In this document: positions 1 through 11,100 of the stretch, one piece after another
Layout of the letters: each line of letters begins with the position of its first letter
How positions within the stretch are numbered: position 1 is the stretch's first letter
Assembly: GCF_000327385.1 (NCBI RefSeq)
Contig: NW_008707048.1
Location: 129,086 to 193,085, forward strand
Direction of reading: 5' to 3'
Source of the DNA: Lottia gigantea
Lineage: Eukaryota; Mollusca; Gastropoda; Lottiidae
DNA length: 64,000 nt
The notes under the pieces: model-generated
The model's database searches: none
What the model saw: the letters and a program-made list of their open reading frames with translations, nothing else
What the model was told of the DNA's origin: nothing
Position numbers and translations under genes: made by a program

Positions 1-1149
1 AATCATTTTGATTATTAATCGATTATTGATCAGTAGTTTGCCATCGATAATCAATCTCAATTTGGTAATCGACATCCAGCCCTAATGAAGACACGCAATG
101 CCTAAAGGGCGTAGTAGGCCTACCAATGATGTGTTACACTGTCTCTTGGGTTTTTTAATTTTTTGTTCTTGGTCTTACGTTGGAATTATAAAGAGTCTTA
201 GATTACCTTGGCTTGTATAGAAATATAAAGTTTTTTGAAAATTTTCAGATAAACACATTAACACATAGTTAAACTCTTACATCTTGCCATTCTTCACCTA
301 AATAGCTTATCAGGATGGGCTATGAGAATATTTTGCACCACAGAAGTACAAGCCTACCCTTTTTCAATTTTAAAAATTTTTTTGTTGTTGCACATGTGCA
401 GCAGCGCACATCCTGTAGCTCAGACATTTTTTCCAAGTCAGCCCATCTGATCTGCAACACCTACATAAAAGTCTAAATACACTTGTCAGCATTGAACACT
501 GGACCTTCAGGTTACAGGTTTTGACATGGTTTTATTAACCTGTATTATGTTACCATGGCCCTGAGGAAGTATGAGGAATGGGGGTGTGGTTTGGACACAA
601 TAGCATCTAACTCACTGATTCACAGTTGCTCCCACCAACAGTGTTATAATGCAGTAAACAAAACTATCTTGACATGTACAAGGATTGTCTGATTAGTGAC
701 TAAGCCAGTTTGTAATGCATGTAAAAGAACCAAACACAAACAAACTCAGTAACCTTTATCTATCATTCTCTATTGTAAACAACTCTATAAAATACACAAT
801 TTGTCCATGTTTTTTACCAATAAACACTAGATTTCTTGTTGTTAAGGAATAACTGAACCATAATGTATTCTTGAATCTTGTAACCATACTGAATGAAATG
901 CTCAAAGTTAGAACTGTCTGTAATCATATGAATCTTCTTGTTACCTCGAACAGTGCTTCTATAACACCCAATACCACAATATTAGGATGACTACAATTTT
1001 AGAAACAGATCCAGAGCATCATGAAAAAAAACACCATAGCTATCATTACTGTAAGAAATAACGTTTCTCCTTTCCAGTGTCTTAAGCATCTTTATAATTG
1101 GTCCAGACTAAATCATTAGTCCCTTTAATCAACTTTACCTATAGTTGAA

Positions 1150-1475
1150 TTAGACACTATGAAAGGGATCGTAAGAGGTTTTTAAAATTTTTTAAGGGTA
1201 TATGGGACACCGATAGCATCAATTAGCACCATTTCAATTTTCAACTAGACGCCAATCCACTAATAGTAAGCATTTAATGATGTCACTAATTGCAAGGAAC
1301 TTATGTGCTACAAGCATATTTTGCGATTAGTGAAGTCATAAAACGCTTACGTTTGGGGAATTGCAGGAGCCACAAACATCTGATCTAAACTTGGAATGGT
1401 GCAAATTGATGCTCTCAGTGTCCCTGATACTCATAAAAAATGTACAAAACCTCTTTACAATCCCTTTAATGCAGA
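1150..1475. mobile_element. Foldback MITE, family 'GATAGCATCAATT'
   Basis: This is a foldback element whose arms are about 90-110 bp. The left arm carries GGGACACCGATAGCATCAAT and the right arm carries the reverse complement (GGTGCAAATTGATGCTCTCA followed by GTGTCCC). Both ends read inward from a GGGAT-G-TAA(G)AG(A)GGTTTT-like motif. Diverged or partial copies occur near 2190-2320, 26020-26305, 53900-54005, 57310-57385, 58330-58575 and 60400-60560. There is no coding capacity, so it is non-autonomous. The superfamily cannot be told from the ends seen here. Confidence 0.65.
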
Positions 1476-1789
1476 TGTACCAGTATACAAAATCTTGAAA
1501 ATTGTATTTCATACATAGTTTTGAATATCAAAACCCTTTAATGTCGTAAATTTGAATATTACCAACAATATGTATCTTTAATGCTACCATGCTTAAAAGA
1601 AAAATATTTCTATCTTTTGAAGAATAAGATTTTAAGTAAACAATGAAAAATATTTTTCTTCCAAATTTTATGCGTTGGTGTTGAAATATGATGAAACACA
1701 GTTGCAAGAGTTAAAATTCTTGTAAAGTTTGTTAACCTAGAGAAATTTTATTGTTGGTCAAAATGACATTTGTTACTTGGCATATTTAA

Positions 1790-2099
1790 AGGGACAGATG
1801 CGCCATTTTTTGACAAATCATACTCAAGTCTAGAAACAGGAATTTTTTAGCTAAGCCAATCAGCTCACCATCGAAATTTGAGCCTTCAGAACCATGTGTC
1901 CAGAATTATCCGTGTTCGAAAGTTGAGACACTGCCATATACAGAAGAGACATCTATAGAAATAGGAAAAGAAATTTCTCGTTTGAGATATATTTGAAGGA
2001 ATCATACGATTTTTCGTACTTATCTAGTGCTTCTGAAGACTAAATAATTACATATATTTCAGACTCAAATCAACCAGCCAAAATGTCGCACCTGTCCCT
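1790..2099 (+). mobile_element. TTAA-flanked MITE, copy A (AGGGACAG termini)
   Basis: The element begins AGGGACAGATGCGCCATTTT after TTAA and ends CTGTCCCT followed by CTAA, a decayed TTAA. The same terminal inverted repeats occur at 4510, 17707-17898 and 58977-59301. A TTAA target duplication with short inverted termini is the hallmark of piggyBac-type elements. The element is about 310 bp with no open frame, so it would be a non-autonomous derivative. Assignment to piggyBac rests only on the TTAA target. Confidence 0.65.
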
Positions 2100-2189
2100 C
2101 TAAAGAAACATTGTCATACACCTATTTGGAAAGGCTCAATGCCCCTAATTACTTGTAAATATGTTTTACATGAACCCTTTCAACTCAAT

Positions 2190-2325
2190 TGACAGCTCTG
2201 TCGCATACTGGAACCACAGATTCAAAGTTTCAGACAGGAAATAAGAATGGTGCATATAAAATCTAGAAGTGACCCTGATACACATAAGTAGACCAGAAAA
2301 CCTCTTTGACCCCTCCAATACACAG
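2190..2325. mobile_element. Decayed partial foldback MITE
   Basis: The segment contains a recognisable but diverged arm of the foldback family: 'GGAACCACAGATTC', 'GGAATGGTGCAT'-like text, 'CCCTGATACACAT' and 'AAAACCTCTTT' in the family order. Only one arm is clear and no duplication of the target could be seen. Confidence 0.4.
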
Positions 2326-4509
2326 GCATACAAATAAAACAGGATAGAGGACAAAAACCTTACAGAGGGTCCAAATTACAATAGAACCTACAGCTTCGAT
2401 AGGCCTAAACATCAAATACAGACATAGCTCAATATACATAACAATCTTTCTAAAGAATGTCAAAGTTAAAGGGACAGTCTGATTTATTAATTAAGTTGGA
2501 AAAGTTAATTGCTTAAATCAATTAAAAACTATACACAAAAATCTATAGAAATAATTCTTTTACCTTATCTTTAAGTTTTAGCTTGAAGTCTCTTGCCATT
2601 GATATTTATAACGCCAAAAATATTTAAAAGTTTAGCAAAACATTTTGATGGGTGTTAAAAAACTAATATATGGATTAGTGCAAAATAAATGCTAAATTGT
2701 TCAGTGTCTCGTAATCATACTGAAGGTTTCCACTAAAAATATTGCGCCTGTGAAATATGATTACCAGAATATAGAATATAGAACTTTTAGATCATAGTGA
2801 TTTCATAATTTTGAATATTTTTTCTGTCAATTCAATTATTCAAAATAAAATTCTATAAACTTGTATATAACTTGACAATATCTGCATTTCATAGATGTAT
2901 AAAGTTTGGAATTTTTTAAAAATTGGATATAAAAATATTTCCAATTTTGAACTGAAAATTCTCCTTTGTAAATCTAAATTGCCGAAAAAGAAAATCTAAA
3001 AAAAAATTTGGAATTCATATTCTAATTCACATTCGGTTAGATTTAAAAATCATTGGATCCTCAGTGTCCAGGTTGTAGTTCAATGAAATTTTGAAACTCT
3101 CCGTATTTAAATGTAGCCTTAATAATGCCCAGTTAGCTCATAAGTTTTTATAAATTCGAGAAGATATCTAAAAAGTGCAGTGCAAAAAAGAGACCATTCT
3201 AATTTCCTTAAGAATGAATAAAATTAATCTCAAGCTCTCAGAACCTCTATTCCAGTTCTATTAGAAGAAGTGAACATTGCAAAACTTTGGAACCAAAATT
3301 TTGTCAATGTCTATCATTACTAAAAAATACTTCAATATTGTTATATCAATCCAAAAAAAATAATTTTAAGTGAGCGTTTTTTTTTCTTATTCATTATTTC
3401 CAGTTTATAATTCAAACTTTGAACTGATATTGATAAGGAAAGCAATGAAAGTGGCTACTGATTTGTCGTAATTAGAGCACAATAATAACAAGGCGTGTAT
3501 ATAACACTTTATAGATAATGATAAGTGATCGAAAGTTTGACACAATGTTTACAGAAGTTGATATAACAGGGCAATATCAACTTAGTATACCACAGTAATT
3601 TGTCTAATATACTCACCGATTATGAAATTTAAATCCACAAACTTTCATTTAACTTCTCTGTATATTCAAGATACACAAACCTCCTGATATTTAACAAACT
3701 TTTCTCCAGTTTGAGTAATGTGACGTCATATGGGCTGTCTCATTTCAATCTAAGGGTAACGTAAATAGAGCGTAGCAAAATATACAGATTTGCAAGTAAA
3801 TTTACCGACGATGCCGGCACTCATTTCGGGATAAGACATAAAACAGATCTAGTTTTGATCAAAGCCAATTTGATTAAATGAAATACTTTGCAAACGGAGG
3901 ACATAATTATCAGACATTATGGATAAGACCTTGACACAAATAGATAAAAGAGTACATTGTAGTCTGAATATTCACTGTGAAGTAGGTTAGCTCCCTTAGA
4001 CCACCATTTTCTTCAATTAATGCGGTTCACGGTCACTTACAAAACCTCTTTGTTTTCGTAAAGATTACTTTGTTATGTATTCATTTAAATTTATCGTGAT
4101 CACACGGAAGATGCTCGCAATTTTTTACACCAGACACACGTCCTCAAAATCGCACAGTGTTTCACATTTTGTCTAAGATTTCGAATTTATCTATGTTTTC
4201 AAGAAAATATGAATTGAAACAAATTCTTTCTTTTTTTCATTCAATATTTTAACGAATGTTATTTAATTTTTCATGAAATAGATAAAATTAAAAAAATTGC
4301 TTTTTTTTTAGTTTTTCAATTAATTTGATGTTTTATATGCCACATGTATACCGGTAAAAAGTATATAAAAAATAAATAACTATTAAGATTCATAAAAGGT
4401 CTCCAATTAATCATAAGAGCAACAGAACCTGATCAGCATACGATTTCTTTTGAAAATTCCGTTTTACCTGTTTTCCAGAAGAATAGTGCAGAAATATCAG
4501 TGTATTTAA

Positions 4510-4810
4510 AGGGACAGATGCGCCATTTTTGACCGATCGTACCTTAGTCTCAGAAACTGGATTTTTTCTAAGCTAATCAGTAATAGTGTTAAGAGCACAC
4601 CATCGAAATTTGAGCCTCCAAATCTATGGGTGTCCAGAATTATCCGCGTTTGAATGTTATAATGACGACTCGTCATTTTAAGATATTCTGTTATATAAAA
4701 AATAGTGAGTAAAATTCCTAGTTTGAAGTATTTTTAAAGTATGTTCGTACATTTCCAGTACTTTTGAAGACCAAGTGACTCCACAACACATTCAAGTCAT
4801 TTTAATTGAA
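4510..4810 (+). mobile_element. TTAA-flanked MITE, copy B (truncated)
   Basis: The left end is TTAA followed by AGGGACAGATGCGCCATTTT, nearly identical to copy A. The internal order is the same: a 'CTAAGC-AATCAG' block, 'CACCATCGAAATTTGAGCC', 'CCAGAATTATCCG' and 'GAAGACCAAGT'. The right terminal CTGTCCCT is absent, so the right end is lost or replaced near 4800. Confidence 0.6.
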
Positions 4811-5099
4811 CCCCATAACCCCCTCCACACTGAGCTACGGGCCTGATTTGATCACCAGTGCAATAATTTCTGTAGCAGATATCGCTTGCGATATATAGGA
4901 TATGCATATTCTTAGTACACGTTTCTATATAACATTTATTCTGTAAGCTAGAATAGGCTACTCTGATTAATATTATCATTATTGATTAGAATTGTTTTTA
5001 ATAAATAATTATTATTATCATCAAATTGCTATGGTCATCATTTATAGATTTGTTTTATGTTGACCTACTTTCACGGTTGTAGACGTTTTTAACCGTAGA

Positions 5100-5300
5100 C
5101 GTCTTTCTGATTCCGGACTACTTTTATCAGGTCACGTGACTTAACCTGTTGCATATAAAATAGCGCGCCGAACTGTTTGTGGTCAGAGACCAAGTAACTG
5201 TACTCTTATTAAGTATTGACCTATTTAATGGAAACCACGTTGTTTATTTTATTAACAGTTAATCTTCTTTCCCAGTAACAATAACTTCGGGTTAGTATGT
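5100..5300 (+). promoter_or_regulatory. Promoter-like segment with CACGTG E-box and TATA box
   Basis: A CACGTG palindrome (TCACGTGA, about 5133) is followed within about 25 bases by GCATATAAAATAGCGCG, a good TATA box next to a GC-rich start region. About 170 bases further on is an AATAAA-like signal (AATAATAAATTTT). A compact enhancer/TATA/poly(A) order also fits a solo LTR, but the boundaries and a target duplication could not be established. No downstream gene is obvious before 8 kb. Confidence 0.25.
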
Positions 5301-5937
5301 TCTTACATTTCTATTCAATAATAAATTTTAAGTTGAGATCGATTTACTTTCGTGCCATTTCGGTTATGAAGTAGCTGATAGCTCCATTCTATTACATAAA
5401 ATACTTCGACATCTTTCGTACTTTCGACCCGTCTGTGTTGTAGCATTGGCTTAGAATTTAGTCCCACGGGTTTGCACGGATTCGCACGGATTCATAATCA
5501 TTTTTTGTTTTATATTATGAAGAAGGGTTTATAATATTGTAAGAAACACCACTTGTACGATAAAAATGTAGGCCTAATTGAGGAAGTTCTATCTTATTGT
5601 ATAAAATAATGGACTAATCCACGATGTTTTATGTTTAAAACTGAAAAGTGGGCTACATTTATACATTCTCAATTGTTACTAAGTAGCAAGATTCACAATA
5701 TGTTTGGTAAGAAATATTCTTGAAAATCTAGCCAGGCGGGCTTCAGGCATATTTGAATTATTACCATTATTAAAATAGGTCTACAAGTTGATTCATACGT
5801 GATTAAATAACGGAGACCTGCAAGCAGTACTCAGACGGCAACTGAAAATTAATCTACGATAGTCTAAAATCCATTATTTCTTCCGGGAAAATAACATATT
5901 TCTATATTTGAATTTGTGAATAAGAACAAAACCATAA

Positions 5938-6905
5938 ATCCACAGGGGTCGGAAATTCTATCAATAATGAGGTAAGCTTATATAGGGTACCGTAATCTAA
6001 AAATAGCTGGCTATGTATAAAAAATACCAGGAATGCAACTCATTTTTGGGGGATTGACCTAAATGATTGCTAAATTACCAGTGCCTTGAATTGTCTGCCA
6101 ACGGCGGACCGCCTCCTCCATACCTCCAGGTCATTTGAGACTTGATATTCGTGAATTGAAAAGCATGTTTTTATGATGCAGACTGCAAAAAAAAAAGTTG
6201 GAATGTTTTTATTTCGTATGAGGCAACGAAACAATTAATCAGAAATACCCGCCTTTCAATTAGTGAATATCAAGTCTCAAATGACCTGGCGGGATGGCAG
6301 AGGTGGTTCGCCTACGGCGAAAGATCAAGACACCAATAAATTACTTAATGTAGATCAGCATGGAATGAAATGTCGAATACTACTCTAGGTTGTTTTAACT
6401 TCATTAATAAGCTTATAGTGTTTTCTTTCACTTACTGCGGCTCTTGTAGCAGTTTTTGACCAATTTTGAGAATTTTTACTCATAACAACCCCCCCATCTG
6501 AGAATCCATGATCAGTAAAACCGGAAGTACAGTCCACAGTGAATTTTATGGCTAGTATTACCTGAACAATTGACATCTCTGGTAGAGTTACCTCCCTTGT
6601 GCATTTTTCACCCAGGCAAAATAAATACAACAAACAATTAAAACTTTTTAGGCAATATATTACTATAGTTTCCAAATTTATAAAAAAAGATAATAATTAT
6701 GATAATTAATAATTTTGACCACAAAAGCCGTGGTAAGTGAAAGAAAACACTATATTTATGAAATTAGAACAACCTAAAGTGTTGATTTACGTTAAGATAT
6801 AGATTTAATCATCATTTAAGTCAATCCCCCAAAATATGTTGCACTCCTGGTGATTACCCTATATACCGCTACCTCATTATTGATAAAATTTCCTATTCCT
6901 GTGAT
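5938..6905. mobile_element. Long inverted-repeat DNA element with nested insertion
   Basis: The outer arms start near 5950 (CACAGG, then TATCAATAATGAGGTA, TATATAGGGTA, GGGGGATTGAC) and end near 6903 with the reverse complement of each block in the same order. The arms continue inward to 6376-6445 and 6715-6785 (GTGTTTTCTTTCACTTAC and its complement), so each is roughly 190 bp of homologous sequence. The left arm is longer because a separate foldback of about 235 bp sits inside it at 6091-6330. The centre holds no convincing coding frame. This is a non-autonomous DNA transposon by structure; the superfamily is unknown. Confidence 0.65.
6091..6330. mobile_element. Foldback MITE nested in the larger element
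   Basis: Arms of about 70 bp are inverted copies: 'CCAGGTCATTTGAGACTTGA' at about 6126 and its complement 'TCAAGTCTCAAATGACCTGG' at about 6265, flanked outward by GGCGGACCGCC-like and GGTTCGCCTACGGCG text. It interrupts the left arm of the 5938-6905 element but has no counterpart in the right arm, so it was inserted later. Confidence 0.6.
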
Positions 6906-8157
6906 AAAACCTTATGAATGATAATTATATGAATTTACCGCCTTGTACAGAACTGTTTGGGTTACCATATATCACGACATGGCAATATTTCGGTATTTTT
7001 TAATTATTTACTTGACCAATTATTTACAATTTAATTTCTTCTTGCCTTGCTCATTCTTCGAAAATTTTCCTTGAAATTGTATACAATTTTATTTCATTCA
7101 CAGGTAATCGTTATAAATTTTAATTTTGGCTAATCATAGAAAATGATGAATCGCAAAAGGAGTCATTTTGACCAGCAAACTGCAATGCGATACCACTTGA
7201 ATTGAATCATGCTAATTATGGGAGTTGCTCCAACCCACTTTTGGGTCACTAGTTTTTTGAGGATTTCTACCATGTTAAAATTCTTTTTTCTTATAAAGCT
7301 GAACTATTAATGAGTCCATTAACATATTGCTGATTTCTACAATATTGTGTCCTACCCAGTAACACAAAAAAGCCAAAGGGTAGCATTTTCTCGTTTGCAT
7401 ACACCATAAATAAAGCCTACCCCTTGACTGTATTTTGGTATCTCCTTGGGGGCACAGGGAAATTGTAGAATATTTGGCAATGGCTTGATGTCTGATTACT
7501 GATAAAGTAAAAACAGAAGTACTGGTGTTAAAAAACAATTTAGACGACAAAATTTTATGTCTATATCCCATACATTTTACCAAATTAATAATTTGAAATC
7601 TTGTATTCAACCATCCTTGTCACATATCACCAAAAAAGAGTACATTCTGATAATGACAAGCATATTGACATTAGTAGGCTAATTTGAACTCTAGACTGCA
7701 GTACAATTTTTAAAATTTAACTTTTTAAAGAATATGTCTATGGATATTATCTATCATATATTGATGAAAAGAGAACTCCAATGGCATTAATAATCTGTAA
7801 AAAATCAATTCCAAATATTTATTAGAATTGTTTCAAATTTCAGATAGCTTCTAAAGTCGAGTGGTATATAGGAGTTTTAACACTTAATCCGACCAGCACT
7901 GCTGAAGCAAAATATTGCATTTGATACTAAGATAACATTTAAATCATATATAGCATTTTTAATACTTTCACTTTTTTGGAAGCATATACACAATTAAGAG
8001 AATTAAAACCATGGCAACTAAAATATTGCACTGTTATCTTGGGGACTTGACTATGGCCTTTTTAAATTATTTAAAGCTTTTGACAGCTCTATCTCATCAA
8101 GTTTGTCAACTAAACTTAGCTTGAATCTTATGTATTTTTTTTTCAGGATGGTAAAGC

Positions 8158-11100
8158 ATGGACCCAGTTACACATTTAAGAAAGGATGAATCTCAGCCAG
8201 TAATAGTCATTGACAACGGAGAACCTGGAAATGAAAATGGTGTAAATAGCAAGGATACCAAAGACCAGGATGTAGAGAATCAGGTAATTAAGAATGCTGA
8301 AGACCAGGAAGATGAAGAGTTTCAAGTAATTAAGAATACTGAAGACCAGGAAAATGAGGAGTTTCAAGTAATTGATAATACTGAAGACCAAGAAAGGGAT
8401 AAATACCAAGTATATAAAAACAATATCAGTATCTCAGACAGGGAAAGTGAAGAGGTTCAATTCATTGAAAACACAGACGATCAGGAAAATGAGGAGTTTC
8501 AAGTAATTAAGAATATTGAAGACCAGGAAAATCAAGAGTTTCAAGTAATTGATAATACTGAAGACCAAGAAAGGGATAAATACCAAGTATATAAAAACAA
8601 TATCAGTATCTCTGACAGGGAAAGTGATGAGGTTCAATTCATTGAAAACACAGACGATCAGGAAAATGAGGAGTTTCAAGTAATTAAGAATACTGAAGAC
8701 CAGGAAAATCAAGAGTTTCAAGTAATTGATAATACTGAAGACCAAGAAAGGGATAAATACCAAGTATATAAAAACAATATCAGTATCTCTGATAGGGAAA
8801 GTGAAGAGGTTCAAGTCATTGAAAACACAGAAGATCAGGAAAATGAGGAGTTTCAAGTAATTGGTAATACTGAAGACCAAGAAAGGGATAAATACCAAGT
8901 ATATAAAAACAATATCAGTATCTCTGACAGGGAAAGTGAAGAGGTTCAATTCAGTGAAAACACAGACGATCAGGAAAATGATAAGCACCAAGTATTCAAA
9001 AATGATACTAATACTGAAGAACATCAAATTGAGGAGGTGAAAATTAACAACTCTCAGGGTCAGGAAAGCAAGGAGAATGAAGTAAAGGAGTCTACTGAAG
9101 ACCAGCAAAAGGACAATACTGAAGATAAAAAGGAGGAGGATCAAGTGAAAAGGGATGATGAAGATGAGGACAGTGATGATGAAGGAGATGAACCTAGACT
9201 GGTCATGGAATGTGAAAGTGATGGATGTCCTGATATTTATGAATGTGACAATGATAAAGCTCAGTTTAATGGTAGATATATTTTAGGATAAATTTTTGTC
9301 CTACCTGTTTCTGAACCAGAAACTGTGATGTTACTGAATTCAACTACTTAAATCACTCTCCAAAACAAAACTCAGATTTTGATTGATTTTGATTCTCCTA
9401 TATTTTATATTCTCTCATCTAGCTAGAGCTAGGCAGCTAGTTTGGACATGGCAGTTAGATTTTAGAAGTTCTGCCTGTATCTCGACTGATTTACAAACTT
9501 TAAACATACCATATTTTTCATGACAATTCCATGTTTTACGCCTTTCTTTTTTTATTTTAGGATTAGTTGTCTATGATTCATCTGCTCCACAACAACTAAC
9601 AAATAAGATTGATGATGAGGGTACGTCTACTTCAGAACCATTACATAGTAAGAGTGATGGTGATTGGAAGAAGGAAACAGCCACTGACGAAGGATCCAAA
9701 AAACAAGTCACTGACAGAAAAACTAAGAGAAAACCAAGAAGAGTTTCACAACCAACAGTTAACAAGATCTACAGGTGTAACAGATGTGTGTATGAGTCCA
9801 TACAATACTCGGATTATGTCTTGCACAATTGTAAACCACCTACAAGGATTAACTTTACGGTTACTTATCATTCAGATGGTAATATTTTCAGTTGTACATG
9901 TGGCCACATTTACCACAAACTGAAAACTTTTCATGAACATTTAGTCACCCATATGATTCCCAAGCCATACAGGTGTTCCTTGTGCAAAGAGGTGTTTTCT
10001 ACCAGAAAGGAAATAATGAAGCATTTGACTGCTGTCCATCCAAAAGATGAAATGAGATTTTATGTTAATGGCTTGAAGTTTACTCAAAACATCTTAGACA
10101 AAGCACGTAAAAATGGCTCATACACACAACATTTTGATAAAAACAAATCAAAATCATTGGATGGAGTGAACAACAAAACAGAATCTGGACCACCTAAGAA
10201 TCCTTCCCTAAACACTTCTTTGAATAAACCTCATGATCCATCAACCACTAGCACTCCCAGACCATCAACCAGTAAGATTTCTAGTCCACCAACCAGTAAG
10301 GTTTCCAGACCATCAACCAGTAAGATTTCCAGCTCATCAACCAGTAAGATTTCCAGTCCATCAACCAGTAAGATTTCCAGTCTATCAACCAGTAAGATTT
10401 CCAGTCCATCAACCAGTAAGATTTCCAGTCCATCAACCAGTAAGATTTCCAGTCTATCAACCAGTAAGATTTCCAGTCCATCAACCAGTAAGATTTCCAG
10501 TCCATCAACCAGTGACATTGCCACTTTATCAACCAGCAAATTTCACAGTTTATCATTCATTGAAATTCCAAGTTCATCAAATTCAATTTCATTATCCAGT
10601 GAAGCTCCTAGCCTATCAATTGGTAACACTGTCAGTTCAACAACCAGTATCACTTCCAGGTCATCAATCAACACCACTCCTAAGCCATTGGCTTGTAAAT
10701 CTGTTAGCTTATTGAACTCAAAAAATTTTGTAACATCAGCCACCAAACAGTTAAAAGAGTTATTAGTCAAACGAACATCTAAAATTCAATCATCCATGCA
10801 GTCTGCTTCCCGAGTTGTAACCTGTATGAACCAAAAAGTACAGGAAGATGTTATCATAATTGATGATGATGATGATGATGATGTTGTCATTCATCAGAAA
10901 GACAATGTTTCCTCTCTGCAAGATCCAATGATTGGGGCACCACATCCTGTTGGATTGTTTAAAAATATGGGTCAGCCAGGTCTTTTCAAATTTCATTTCA
11001 GTTCGTGTGGTGTCAAATATTCTTGCACATTTTGTAAGAAAGAATGGGAAAGTCGATCACATTTTTGCTTTCATATCTGGCATCATCAACATGAAAACGA

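Larger units (their letters stand above)
1..8146. other. Gene-poor leader region with repeats
   Basis: No convincing coding exon is visible on either strand. The stretch holds several inverted-repeat mobile element remnants, listed separately at 1150-1475, 1790-2099, 4510-4810 and 5938-6905. It also holds a TATA-containing promoter-like segment near 5100-5300. The right edge at 8146 is a good splice acceptor (a T-run followed by CAG), so part of this region must be the 5' untranslated exon(s) and first intron of the zinc-finger gene. The upstream donor could not be located with confidence. Confidence 0.6.

Noticed and set aside
5100-5300. Solo LTR
   Set aside because: A TATA box and poly(A)-like signal are present, but no clear terminal dinucleotides, target duplication or second copy were seen.
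8434-9144. 236-residue hydrophobic open frame on the minus strand
   Set aside because: It is the antisense of the acidic coding repeat; the repeat period is a multiple of three, which keeps the opposite frame open.
10231-10715. Several open frames on both strands over the PSTSKISS array
   Set aside because: All arise from the 24-bp unit lacking stops in any frame; only the zinc-finger frame joins neighbouring exons.
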